Origin: Plantago ovata
Taxonomy: Eukaryota > Streptophyta > Magnoliopsida > Lamiales > Plantaginaceae
Assembly: GCA_028274465.1 (NCBI GenBank)
Contig: CM051458.1
Span: forward strand, 99,464,855-99,528,854
Direction of reading: 5' to 3'
Length of the DNA stretch: 64,000 bases
Below, one piece after another: positions 23,107 through 35,818 of the stretch (its first letter is position 1; every line of letters begins with the position of its first letter). The notes under the pieces were generated by a model that made no database searches, was not told the origin of the DNA, and saw only the letters and a program-made list of their open reading frames with translations. A program made the position numbers and the translations under genes.

Positions 23107-24759
23107 TGTATTTTCCCTCTCTAACACTTGTTATCCTGTCAAAGAGAGCATCTCACAAGTAACCACATGTATTAGATATTGTAGTAATGCTAGATACGCA
23201 ACTGTATTTTCCTCCCAACACTCATTTTTTCATCTGGGTTTAGAGGGAAGAATGCATTTTCTATTGCTCTTTCACACAAATGCTACTCGAGAAGAAATAC
23301 AATTACGTGCTAGTGATGAACTTGGATCTCCACAAGTAGGGGTGTATTTTGAACGTTGGTCCGTTAAGGTTCCTAATCGTTCTGTTCATTTTCAGGTTTG
23401 TCTAATGTCAACAATTCGTTCGCTTTCAGTTAGTAAAATTTTCAGTGATTTCGTGTTTGTGTTCTTTTGATACGGAGTAGTGTGTTGCTTGTTTGTTCAC
23501 TTAGACTGTTCGGTTATGTTAAGAAAAATACAAGTTAATACTCTACTACTAAACATTTAAGGTACACTTTTTTTTTTTTAGCGGCCAACTAACTACCTCA
23601 TTTACCACGTTATAATTCCAAATAGACATATACCAACCTTATGATTTCGTTGGGGTTCGAGAACTCCTGACTTATTCTTACTATTCCAACACCATTACCA
23701 CCAACCACCTTATTACGTGTTACGTGAGATGGTCTATAATTAAGTCGAAGAGAAACGGGAAGAAAAAATATTTTGCACACACTTTTTTTTCTTCACATTT
23801 TTTAATGTTACAGTTAAATCTTCATTTTATTCCCAATTACATGTAAAACATGTAAAACTGTCGCTAACTTTTTTTTGAATTATTCAAACCTTAGTTGTTA
23901 AATTTCTCATTAGTTCCTTTCTTTCATTCCAAATTACACATAACTCTTTCACTAAACTTTTAAAATTACACACAAATGTGTAGGATTTTGCGGACCTCTA
24001 GCGGCTTTGTATTAAAAAGAGAAAGAAGTTCAATATGGGGTGGCATAACTCACTGGATTATTTCAAATGGGAATAAAATGAATATTTAAGTGTAACTTTA
24101 AAAAATGTGAAAAACGTTTATGTACAAAATATTTTTTCTTCAAAATGTGAATAAAATGAGGATTTAAGTTCAATATGGGGTGCCACCCCAATTTATTCGA
24201 TTACTAATTTGATATACTTTTAGAGGCATAGATCAATATGTAATTTTCAATTTGAAATAGGCCACTCAGTTATGCCACCCCAGGTCTGGCTTTCTTTGTC
24301 TATTCCAAATTATCTCAGATTCACAAGAGATTGTGTTATTGGAATAGTTTTTAAATGGGTATACAAAAGTTAACCGATGATGATGTAAGCAAGAAAGCTT
24401 ATTTTATGGAATGCGGCAAATATATAATTGTTTGTTGGACAAATTACGGTTTTAGCATATGGGGATGAAGTGTATGTTTGGCGAAACAATTTGATATCTA
24501 ATAAGGTGAAACTTTTTTTTTTTGATAATTTGAATGATAGTAATTGATTAGTCATTTTATTTTTAATAAATTATATAGAATAGGTTATCGCTCACCTTAT
24601 GATCATGGAACAGTCGGATAAGATAAAATATTTCTCAATATTTTATACTGAGGTGATGTAAACACAAAAATAAACGATAGAAAACGTTTAAGGACCAAAG
24701 TTGTGCCAAGTAGAAGTAGAGGACTAAAGGTACAATAGTCTTAAACTCTTTGGACATCA
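23107..24759. other. Intergenic; one short unexplained open stretch
   Basis: NIPA 3' UTR, then AT-rich sequence. An open stretch at 23252-23395 (TREEIQLRASDELGSPQVG, then FERWSVKVPNRSVHFQ) ends in CAG|GTTTGT, which looks like a splice donor, but I do not recognise it. No other signal. Confidence 0.35.
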
Positions 24760-24766
24760 TATAAAA
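24760..24766 (+). promoter_or_regulatory. Possible TATA box of the EI24 gene
   Basis: TATAAAA, 155 bases upstream of the ATG at 24921, with a GAAGAAGAAG-rich leader between. Confidence 0.5.
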
Positions 24767-24920
24767 GAAGAACTGAACTGAGTTAACCTGAAGAAGAAGA
24801 AGCTTTACTATCCGATCAAAATCAATATTCCGACGACGACTTCACTTCACACAAACGCAATCGCAACCCTTCTTTCTCTCTATTGATTGTTGACTTTATT
24901 TCTTGTTGAATTATCAATTC

Positions 24921-27900
24921 ATGGATAGAGGAAGAATTACCATGAGAAATTCAATAACGAGGCTAAAGCAAGCATCCATCCTCTGGCTAGAGGGTTTCAG
25001 AGAAGCTTGCTGTCTTCACCGTGTCGTCATCTATTGTCTCCGGTATACACCACCAATTCAATTTCTTGCTTAAAACTTCCGCTTTTAACATTGTTCCCTT
25101 TTTTTTTTTTTTTTTTTTTCCAACTGAAAGTAATAATTGGTTTTGTTGAATGTTTGAAGATCAAGGGAGCTTGCTATTCGTACAGGCCAATGCTTTCTCT
25201 TGAACGGCTTTATTTTCCTCGGAAGGTCCGTTTCCATGACTATGTTTGTTTTTTCTTGGCAATTGCTCTTTAAAGTTTTCGCTTTTATTGAATTTGAGAA
25301 TTTCTCATACCTGGACTATTTAATTTGTTACTTAGATAATGTTGTTCAATTGATTTGTCTAGTATGTTTTGTTAGATATGAATATATTGCTGGAGAAGTT
25401 AATGTTAGAATAGGTGTGTTATTCGAGCAAGCTTGATCTTTAGATGGGGCTGAATTCTCTAAATCACTTCGTTGATTTGTGGTTACAGTCAGAAGCACCC
25501 ATTGTTCACTTCTAGTTTCTTCATTGTTATGGATTTTATTATGTACAGCTGAATTCAAACTGTTACTGGGTTAATTCTCCAGACAAATTTCTAGGACTGT
25601 AGTTGGGCTATCTGTAAACTTTATGGTGCGGTTTATAATTACTATAGAATGAATGGCATATTGTTTTTGCAGTATACTTGTCCTAAGATCGCTTGTCGTT
25701 CCCACATTACAATGGATACTGCCTGATGGGTGCACATATACAAGTCCTGAGGCGTTGTCTTCATATGGTGCTATTTTCAGTTTCTATTCCTTGTTACGAG
25801 TTGGACTGGTTCAACTCTTCTATGTAAGTGCTTCTGCCACACCTTAATGTTTTCTTTTCTGGTCTACGTTAAGCTTGCTTGAGCTAAAAAGGCACGGTCT
25901 GTTTATTTTTTTGGAGATAGATGACCAGATCAGTTGATTTCGAGTTTTTCCTATTTTTTATGTTTCCAAAAATTCAACCTTAGTCTTGATCTTTCTATTG
26001 ATTGATTGATCCAATATCTCCGTGATCTGCACTTGAAGTCAATTGTGGTATAGGTATTTATTAAACTGTATAGCCGCGGATATGAAAGACACAGTACTAG
26101 CTAAACAACCTGGAATTATATCCTGTTGTAATGGAAATTCTTACATGGAATTGGTCATATACCGTCCCTATGTTAGTGTACACTTGAAAGTTCGAATTGA
26201 TTAGATAATTGGTTAAGGTTTACAGAACAGGCCTACAGAAGAATTTCCTCTGCTGTAATAACAAAGATCATGAACAACTTTATTCATAAGAAGCAGAATG
26301 CCAAATTTCATTCATGTGGAATAAGTACGTAAAAACAAGGAAGCTCAAGTTTTGTGCTGTATATTATGACTATCTTTACTCTTTAATGAATTCGCTTCAC
26401 TATCTCTACAGGTATTCTGGTTCTACCCTATGTACATATTCAGCTTTATTCTAAGTGCCATCTGGTAATTTCTGGTCTTTTCTGTTATTCATTTTAATTA
26501 TCCTTTCTGTTTTTTTTTTTTGTTTAATGTTTATATCGTTACAGTCCTGGTTCACATCATGTACATATATTCATCTTCGTTCTAGTCTGCATTTCATGTC
26601 CATCTCGTACTCCTAGTATAGTGGTGACCCTGCTTGTGCTTGATATGACAAAAAGACCTGTTCCCTTCAATCAAGAATCATGTTAGATGGTTAAGATTTA
26701 TATCTCTCTTATCTTTTTTTCCCCTCACTGGATTAGGTAAACGTCCTCGCGCGAAATAGACATGTGTTTCATGAACTCTCTTCCCTGGGAGAAAGTGATA
26801 GTGAATGAGTTGGAAGAATTTAATTGTAAAGCCTGTTATTCCAATCAGTCGCATACCTAGAGTTGGTAAAGACTGTGAAGTGTGAACTGTAAAGAACAAT
26901 AATTATTTACAGGTGCACATAAATATAGAAGATACCCTGAAAATACTATGACTGTGAGCCAATAAAATCAGAACGGTTTCTGCAAATATCTTGCTTGGAC
27001 ATTGGTTCTGAACTTAGGCCCAACATTTTTCTTTGGCCATGTCTATCTGTTTCTCTCTTGTTTAGCGAGTTTCTTCTAGAACAAAGGTGCATTACCATAT
27101 GTAGATCTTCCATCCTTGATAAAACCTTCTAAAATTTACTTAAAGCGTACCTTATACTGTGATTGTAAACTTGAAGCAACAATTTGAAGTAAATTCTACT
27201 ATTGAAATCAATTTTGACCAACTCTTTATAATCCTACTGATTACTGAAATTGCTAATTTTTGTGTACTGTAACACATGAAATTTCTGTGTCTCCTCTCAA
27301 GACTTCCACTGTTGTGCATCCGTGGAGCCATGGAAGATTAAAATGCACACATAATCTTAATTGTTTACATTTTAGTGTTTCTTTGAGTTGAGGCACTTTT
27401 AGCTTAAATTATATACTGTGGATGGTGCTTTTCTGATTAGATCATACATTTCAACCCAGGTACAATGACATAGCAAAATATGGTTTTTTCGCAATTGAGA
27501 ATCATGGGTCAACTAGTTCAAAATTAGCTGTGCAAAAGGATTCATCATCATCACAGCCACCACCAGATACAAGGGATAGTGATAAAACTACTGACCTTGA
27601 AGGGTATGTCCTAAAGTCTGTCATGCAGTTTATTTTGTGGCCACTAGTTGTTTCTGTATGATACATGTCCTACATTTTTCTCCTGTTAATTTGCAGTGCC
27701 ATGATTGGCATATCTGAGCAGATCTATTCAGTTCTCCTGTTGAGTTTCTTCTTTCTAGAGGTACCATCGCTATTTTTGTTTTTTACCCAGCACAACAAAC
27801 CATATAACATCTCATTGTGATTATTCATCGGGGGTCTTGTTTGCAGGTATATGTTATTGGCTTCATCCCTTACATTGGCAAGGCACTTAACTTTTTGCTC

Positions 27901-28782
27901 CTTTCATGGATGTACGCCTACTACTGTTTTGAGTGAGTGGTCATGCCTGTTCTAATTTTACCCTCTGTACGAAATATGCTCTCGCTTTACAATTGTTTAC
28001 TGACACATTTCTCCCAATTTAAGGTACAAATGGAATTATTCGGGATTGAGTTTGGACAAAAGGCTGGACTTCTTCGAATCAAATTGGCCATTTTTTGCTG
28101 GTTTTGGTAAGAATATGTTTCCCAGCATCTTGCGGTTAATGATTTCCCAGGACTATACATTCGAATCAAACTAAGTTTGATCTTATTGTTTCAGGTGGCC
28201 CATGTGTTCTGCCAATGTTCTTTTTCTCTCCCCTTGTTAGCTATGGGTTTATGGCTATACTGTATCCATTAGTAAGTGGTTCTCCCCTTAAGGCTTATTA
28301 CACTCCAGTCTTGATATGGTCATGCTATCCATGCATCATTAGATGATGTTGCATGAAGATATACATATGTTTAGGTTCTAGCATTTCCCACATGTCACCT
28401 GCGTTCATATTATGTTCAATCTGTTTTATTCTACCCATATCTTGTGTTTTACTTCGAGCTGTCAGTAATATGATATGTATTTTCTTCTTTTTGTTTTTCT
28501 AGTTCGTTCTGACTGCTACTGGGTCAGAAGCCGATAAGGTCGTTGCTTCTCAGAGGAACAAATGGGAAGGCACAGGACTGGGAAAAGTTCCGATATTTTT
28601 CTCTGCTAATTATCTATCGTAAGCCATCCACGTCTGTGCTTATAGTTCATGGAAGTCTCAAATATTTTAATTTTACATCAACTCTGACAACTCTGTTTTT
28701 GTTTGTCCTGCATCCCAGGTTGAAAGTGCTGTCTCTTCTACCTTTTAAACAGCACCAGAGAGAAGATGATAAAACACTATAA
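24921..28782 (+). CDS. EI24: EI24 (etoposide-induced 2.4) homologue, ER/autophagy membrane protein
   Basis: Homologue of EI24/PIG8 (EPG-4), an ER multi-spanning protein needed for autophagosome progression in animals; the plant role is less known. Eleven exons: 24921-25042, 25160-25225, 25673-25823, 26412-26464, 27460-27603, 27697-27760, 27847-27932, 28024-28106, 28195-28271, 28503-28618, 28719-28782, all GT-AG with consistent phases, 341 residues. Key parts: FREACCLHRVVIYCL, TGQCFLLNGFIFLGS, TLQWILPDGC, LLRVGLVQLFYVFWFYPMY, WYNDIAKYGFFAIE, a Ser/Pro linker (SSSSQPPPDT), IGISEQIYSVLLLSFFFLE, YVIGFIPYIGKAL, LSWMYAYYCFEYKWN, RLDFFESNWPFFAGFG and PIFFSANYLS. About six membrane segments. The start is the first ATG; a second in-frame ATG lies seven codons on. 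Confidence 0.93.
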
Positions 28783-29410
28783 TCGAATCCGATGTTGCTA
28801 TTTATACAAACCGCAAGTCATCAACAAGGAATCGTGTTTTTATATACTGGTCTAGGTCATATGATGATGCTTTGATGAAGCTATGCAATTTGCAAGATCA
28901 ACAGACGAAGAAAATCATTGGCCTTTAGGCCCTCCACTGGAAATCTAACTCAGTTTTAGAAGTGTGTATAACTGTATATAGTTAACATGGTTAACAAGTT
29001 GAACATGTCCTGTCTATAAGAATATTGAACTGTACAGAATGGTGTTTACAGGGGTGAGCCAACATGAGGCATGTGGTGAAAAGTACATAAAGCGTTTCTA
29101 CACTAAAGGAATCGAAGTTGCACTTCTACTTCTTACTGTTAAATCACCTTTACCAAGGTCACCATTATTAAACAAAAGTAACCAGTCACCTTGTTCATGT
29201 ATAGACTCTATTTCTCTTGTGTGTGGTAATCAATTTTGACAATGGATTGTACATTTGTACGCAAAGCCAGAACAAATAATCTTTTATAAACTTTATTTGA
29301 GGTTTATAATAAAAATTTGCTCTTTTATGACTAATTTGTACTTTGTACTTTGGTATTAACAACAAATAAGTTGCAAATCCAGAATCATGCTACCTGATGG
29401 TAGTGTGTAC

Positions 29411-29473
29411 TCGGCGGTAATTGAACCCATGAACTCTAAAGTCATGACATCTCAGCCTAACCAATTGAGACAG
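29411..29473 (-). repeat. tRNA-derived SINE-like segment
   Basis: On the minus strand a tRNA-like piece carries an A-box-like TCAATTGGTTAGG (29468-29456) and a B-box GGGTTCAATTACC (29428-29416), about 28 bases apart. It does not close into a proper acceptor stem. This is the usual head of a plant SINE or an old tRNA pseudogene. The element's tail was not delimited. Confidence 0.5.
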
Positions 29474-29532
29474 ACTTCATTGACTTATTCACATTCATTT
29501 CGACTCACCCTACTTCATAAAATGTGTCTCAG

Positions 29533-29883
29533 TGGGTGTTTGCAACAGCTTTAAATTATCCAGCTTATCACTTATTTTAAGCAGAATCAGCTTTTTGAGT
29601 GTTTGCAACAGCTTATAAGCTGCTTAATTCTCTAAAATTAAGCTGGATAAGTTGAAGTTGGAGAAGCTGGGTTGTACCTCCTTCAACAGCTTCTCCTTAA
29701 ATTAAGCTGGATTTAGTTGTTTTTTTTTCCAAAAAGTTAGATTTGCAAACACTACTCCTACAACTTATCTAAATTTTAAGTAGTTTTTTGCAAACACCTA
29801 TCAAATTATATAATAAGCCAATTTACCAATTTCTCCTTAAATTAAGCCACTTATTTTAAGTTGAAATTATTGCAAACACTCCC
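29533..29883. mobile_element. MITE with TGTTTGCAA termini, about 350 bp
   Basis: Left end GTGGGTGTTTGCAA and right end TTGCAAACACTCC are inverted repeats. Internal words AGCTTAT, AAATTAAGC and TTTGCAAACAC recur in both orientations, so most of the element folds. A CTCA on both sides may be the remains of a target duplication. The termini suggest hAT type. Confidence 0.6.
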
Positions 29884-30383
29884 TCAATCTACTTGAAATA
29901 TTCAAGGTATATATTAACTTGGTGTCATGATGAACACATAGAAGCAGTAGCATTGTAAAAGAGTGGGAGGTCTAGTGTTGTGTAAATTAGGGTAGATTTA
30001 TGGAAAGACATTTTAATGTAAGTATGAATAAGAAAATGTACTATTCAAAACGCAAAGCATGTGAATTTCAAAGATTTAATGATTTATGATCATTATTAAT
30101 GCATATATTTGGATGATAAATGTACAATTTAGATTAAATTCACTTACTACTGTAGTAAAAATGTTCTCTAGAAAAATAAGAAAGAAAGAAAAAAAGCAGC
30201 AGCAGCAAGCTAGTGGTAAAACGGTAAAACGGTAAAATGTCCTCGAGTTCCTACATGTTGAAATGTAAGCCAGATTGTACTTTAGTATAATTTCCCAAAA
30301 AGACAAGTCTCATTGTGCAATTAGGCATAAGATCCGAATAAACCATTTCTCCATTGGCGCAGTTGCTCACTCTAACACTCCAA

Positions 30384-33300
30384 ATGGCCCACGAAACGTC
30401 GTCGTCCTCATCATCGGCTGCTGCCGCAGCGGCGATATCGCAGTTAACGGAGGAGGAGCTGACACTGACGGTGAAATGGAGCGGCAAGGAGTACACTGTC
30501 CGCGTTTGCGGCGACGATACGGTGGGTGAACTCAAACGCCGAATTTGCGAAGCCACCACTGTTCTCCCCAAACGCCAGAAGCTTCTGTACCCTAAAGTCG
30601 GCTCTAAACTCGCCGATGATTCTGTACTCCTCTCTCAAGTTCCACTCAAACCTTCTGTTAAGATGACCATGATTGGGTATTTTATTTCTCCAACCTTTTT
30701 TTTTTTTTTTTTTTTTTTAATGTTTGGGATATTTGTCTATTCAATTTATGCTTTGTAGCTGAATAATTTTTTCTCTTAACAAGTTAATTATTTAGTTATT
30801 TCCTTACTTGATTTGAGCATGTTTTATTGTGTAATTAATAGGTTTGAATTTGAAAGTAACATAGGCCTAATGACTAATTTTTGCAGCTGAGGCTAACTTT
30901 AGTTGTAGTAGCTTGTTTAGCTAGTTAGGTTTGATGATCATATGGTTGGGAACTTAGAAGATCAATAGCAAATGCTACAATGAGATATATTCTTTATTAC
31001 TATTATTATGCTTATGCATGTGAGGATATCAAATTTGTATGTGTACAGCATGGGTCCAAGCTAAAACTGGTTGTGTTCTGAACTTGTTATGATACACAGG
31101 AAATCGAGAAATGCTCTATTTCAAGTCAATTATGTTTTGTTTGCTGTCTTTTTACCTTTACCTTTGACACTTTAATGCATGTCTTTGACTTTAGGTTTCG
31201 CCTTTTCTTTAGGTGGTAGACATTTTAGTTCTTGCTTGCTTATTTCTTCCATGTGCCCTTTACTACTCAACTAGCAAAAGAGTACAATCTGGAAATGACA
31301 GCCCCTCTTAAAAGTTCTAACCCTTTCCTGTGATAATTGCTTAAACTCTTACATTTGTTTTTTGGGGTTTGCAGTACAACTGAAGATGATATAATTGTGG
31401 ATCCGGTGGACACCCCGGAGATAGTTGATGATTTTGAACTTGGTCAAGATGAAGTTGTTGACATCAAGGACAAAGAAGTCAATAAACATAAATTGCGACG
31501 CCGTGTTGAGCAGTACAAAGTTAGTTATCTTCTACTTCATTAATTCTCCATAGACTTAGAGGAGCACGATTGAATATTCTGCTAATGATAGTATTTGGAT
31601 TGATATGTGTAAGCCAATTTGTTTCTGAATTACTAAAAACAAATGGTAGTCTTTTGTTCCTAGAATAAAATATTATCTTGGTCTGTCTTGTTAGATTGAA
31701 CTCAGGAATCCTTGCCGTCAAGGTAAAAAGCTGCTTGTTCTGGATATTGATTATACACTCTTTGATCACCGTTCTACTGCAGAGAATCCTTTACAACTGA
31801 TGCGGCCTTGTAAGTGATCCTTGTCAAAAGTTTATTTGGTTGATTAGTAAGTAACTATTATGTCCTCCAGTGTAATGTTTTGTCTGTCTTGTATACAGAT
31901 CTTCATGAATTTCTTTCGGCTGCCTATGCAGAGTATGATATAATGATATGGTCTGCCACCAGGTCGATTTTTCCTATCATTTTGGCATCATAAATCAATT
32001 TAAAGTTGTAAACTACTTTACGAAATATTTGAAGCTTGATTTTTTAGACATTCTCTCCTTGATCGTGATGTTGTTCAGTAATTATCCCATAATACTTGGT
32101 ATTGTATAATAAAATTTTCATTTTCGTTGAAGTTCTCTGATTCGAATCCTGGTTTATAATCTGCATAAATTAACATAGACCCTGAACGTGTTTCATAATG
32201 CTTACTAGTACAAGGCACTGGAAAAAAAAGCACTACTTACTATATTTCTATTATTTCGATTTCCTATAAAGTTGCTGGGTTGCTCTTTTTCCTGACATGG
32301 ATTTCCTTTCAAGATGTTCAAATTGGAACTTAGCATTTAATGTTTACCTTAGGAAAAAAAGGTGTTTTACATTTTGCTGCTCAAAGTTCTGAAAATTAGT
32401 TAAGGCGTTTAATAAGCTGATGATGCAAATGGAGTGTTTATTTTCAAACCATCCTGCTATTACTCGATGTTCATGACGTCAAGTTTCTTTTTGCCACACT
32501 GAAAGAAGGCTGGCTTTGTGCCCTTTCCATCATTTACCTACAAATATCGTTTGTCTGACCGACTGTGGTCTTGGTAAAAAATGTGGGATGTTGTATCCCT
32601 GGTGTTTATGATCAACCTTTTATGTGAGGGGGCAATAAAGAGATTTTATTTGAAGATGAAATATTTTCCTTGTCACACTGCAGTATATTATTACTCCTTG
32701 GATAATATCTATGTGGATATGATACTGTACGCTTGTTATGTGAAGTACTTCTAACTAAATGTTTTATATCATCTTCAGCATGAAGTGGGTCGAACTGAAA
32801 ATGGAACAGCTCGGTGTACTAAATAATCCTAACTACAAGATTACTGCACTTCTGGATCATATGGCAATGATCACTGTTCAGTCAGATACTCGTGGTGTCT
32901 TTGATTGCAAACCACTAGGCTTGATTTGGGCACATTTTCCTGAGGTATGGCTTTCTTATCTGTTCTAGTAGGTTTGCATGCAACTGATCCATCTCATCCC
33001 ACCTGCAACCCCAGAATAGAAGGGAATAATAAGCTGCAATCAGGAGAACTAGAAAGTACCTCGAAACTGGTTCTAGAATAAATAAAAATAATACAGACTT
33101 ATACCTGGTCCACTCAATATTTGGTTCAGTTCTTGACTTGACTCTTGAGGGCCTTAGCTGGTACATAACACATTCTTTCCACAATCATTTTATTAATAAT
33201 AATAAGATACTCAATAACCTAGTGTATCATTGACCAGATTCTATTGTTATACAGTCTTTAACAGATCAAACAGGCAACCAAAATCATGCGTTTTCATAGT

Positions 33301-33676
33301 CTGTATATTGAAGTTGTCTGGCTTAAATACTCAAGTATCCCGTTGTGCAACTACACTACATACATTCTCATGTTAATTGATTGTTTGTGGCCTTCCCAAC
33401 TGATGCAGTGTCATGTTTAATTATCTGCAGTTTTACAGCGCGAAAAACACAATAATGTTCGATGATTTAAAAAGGAACTTTGTTATGAACCCTCAAAATG
33501 GTCTGACAATCAGACCTTTCAGAAAAGCACATGAGAACCGGGACAGAGATCAGGAACTTGTAAAGCTTACCCAATATCTACTTGCTATAGCGGAGATTGA
33601 GGATATTAGCCTCATCGATCACAAAAACTGGGAATCATTTAATGAGGACAGTTTCAAAAGGCGCAGGCATGCTTGA
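30384..33676 (+). CDS. UBLCP1: Ubiquitin-like domain-containing CTD phosphatase 1
   Basis: HAD-superfamily phosphatase related to the nuclear enzyme UBLCP1, which dephosphorylates the proteasome 26S/19S particle and RNA polymerase II CTD. Six exons: 30384-30676, 31375-31519, 31695-31809, 31899-31962, 32779-32944, 33431-33676, all GT-AG, 342 residues. Residues about 24-98 form the ubiquitin-like domain ([30 protein letters not shown]). The catalytic DxDxT is [10 protein letters not shown] at 162-171. WSAT follows [17 protein letters not shown], then [15 protein letters not shown] and the second acidic motif FDDLKRNF (about 271-278). The C-terminus is a basic KRRRHA, fitting nuclear location. 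The first exon opens with an Ala/Ser run. All catalytic residues are present. Confidence 0.95.
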
Positions 33677-35592
33677 AGCACCATGTTTAGTTGGTTGTGC
33701 TTGTGCCCCTCACTGGACCATCTCATGTTGACTATTTGGTATCTTCCCACCTTTCTTATTTCAGCTAGTTTATGTTAAGCCTTGGGAAGCTCAAGCTTAG
33801 GAGGAAGATCTTAGCTTCTGAAGCGATTCGTTGGGCAGTATATTCTGGAAACTTTTATATCTACTCCTGTACTCTTTTGTATAACCTGTATTTTGTTAAG
33901 AAAAGACTAATTTTATGACTTAAATGGAGTGAATAATCCGCAAATATTGATATGACTTATGAAGAAGCATTTTGATAAAATGACGTAGATTTTGTGTTCA
34001 ATCTGAGTACGTCAATACTTGATTGAAACTTGTGGCAACATTAGTTGTCAACCAGGGACTTATTTCATGATTTGGTCACACAGAAAACATGAGGGTTGTT
34101 TGCATGACAAAAATAAGTTGTGCACGTTTTTTCCAGTAGCAGCAGAATAGGGAGGCAAACTGAAATACCAGTTTCTGCATGCTTATGTGGGTAAGGTTCC
34201 TTGATTTTTCACTCCTACTCTCAGTAAGACCGGTCGTTTCTTTCCTTTTCCCTTCTTTAACATCAAATCAAATGTATTGTTTGCCCTTTTTTCTTTTTTT
34301 TTTTTTCAAAGTGGCAATCACAGTTACTACTCATTAGATGCCTACTAGGTAAACCCATGGCTCATGCAGTTACTCTTTGGATATGTATTAGGTAAAACTT
34401 GTGGGCTCATGTAATAGACGGCAAACAATGTGTTAATAAGTTAGTCCAGCACGAGGGTTATTCAATTACTAGATTTCAGAAAACATGATCAACTATGTCA
34501 TCTATCTTAATGATAATATTATTTTATAAAAAAATTGATAAACTATTACTACACAGCGTTTTAGATAAAACTTTGGTTTCGAGGGTTACTAGAGTTATTT
34601 AGCATAGTAGGTGATTTCTGGGGGAGTATCAAATTTTCAATAGCAATTGAATTGGAGGGATGTTTTGCTTTGTACCCCGGATTGACATTTTATTTGGGAG
34701 GCATGCTAACAATTCCTTCAGTCAGACAAATGAATAACGTAGCGATTGAATCGAAGGGATGTTTTGATTTCCTCAATAAAGAATTAATATAAATGACTAA
34801 ATTTCGAACCATTTCAATTATCGGAAGAGTTAAAAAAATGACCATATCCCATACTTGGAGGGAGATTTTGCATTTTACCGCTGATTAATATTTTTTTTAT
34901 GGAAATTGCTGACATTTTACTTCACCCGAACAAACGAACAAAATGTCAGAAAAAAACAAAAAACTACCATAGACACTAAAATAGTTAAATTGTTACCTGC
35001 ATCGTCCATGAAAATAGACCAGTGACCACCACCTTTCCTTTCTCACACGGTCACAGCAGATAAGTAAATATTTGCCATAAAAACATTCAAAGCCATTAGC
35101 TGTCAGTCATCTCGATAAATGTACGCATGCAATTAAGGAAACAAAATTTCTACCGATTCAGGAAAAATCCAGTGATACAGTAATTCTTCTCAAGCACAAC
35201 TGTAATCCAATGAATTCAATATTTCCATTCCCCAAACTATATTCATTACCATTAAAAGCAAAAGGCAAAAAAAAGAAAACCAAGACCAAATATATAGAAA
35301 AGAATCACTGTATTTAAGTAATCGCATTAATTGAATCAAAAGAAATCAAAATCCCTTTTAATGAATCAATGAATAATAAATAAATTTTGGTTTGGTTTCA
35401 CACCTTCACTTTCATAGTTGAAAGCATTTTTTTGTTTTTACCAAAACGGTAAAAAAGCCAAGAAATGCGTTCATCACCCCCTCCCTAAATTCATGTCAAG
35501 CAAATACTATAAGCAAGAGAATTGCCATTTGCCAATTGCCACCCCATTATTAGTGTGATTTTCTCTTTTTTACTTCTTTACCAAATCCCCTC
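33677..35592. other. Intergenic, no gene seen
   Basis: UBLCP1 3' UTR to about 33930, then AT-rich sequence with no coding signal. Around 34560-34760 the phrase GATTGAATCGAAGGGATGTTT and a near copy recur, suggesting repeated DNA. The final 300 bases are probably COBL6 promoter. Confidence 0.4.
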
Positions 35593-35598
35593 TATAAA
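35593..35598 (+). promoter_or_regulatory. Possible TATA box of the COBL6-like gene
   Basis: CTATAAAG, about 220 bases before the start codon at 35819, following a pyrimidine-rich tract. Confidence 0.5.
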
Positions 35599-35818
35599 GC
35601 CAAAGTTTACACGCCAAATTCTATTTTTGGCTCGGTTTATTTCACAGTCTACTCTAATACTCATTTCTCTGAAGAAACATTCTCAACAGAAGAAGACATG
35701 CATGTGGTTTTGCAAGGTTTTTATTAGCTATCCAAATCAACAACAACAAATCCACAGACCAAAAAACAAGAACAAAAAAGATTTCATTCTTCTTTGTTTT
35801 CTCGATTATAATCAAGAA

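Larger units (their letters stand above)
28783..30383. other. Intergenic between EI24 and UBLCP1 genes
   Basis: EI24 3' UTR to about 29050, then a tRNA-like segment and a MITE (listed separately), then AT-rich sequence. No gene seen. Confidence 0.4.
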
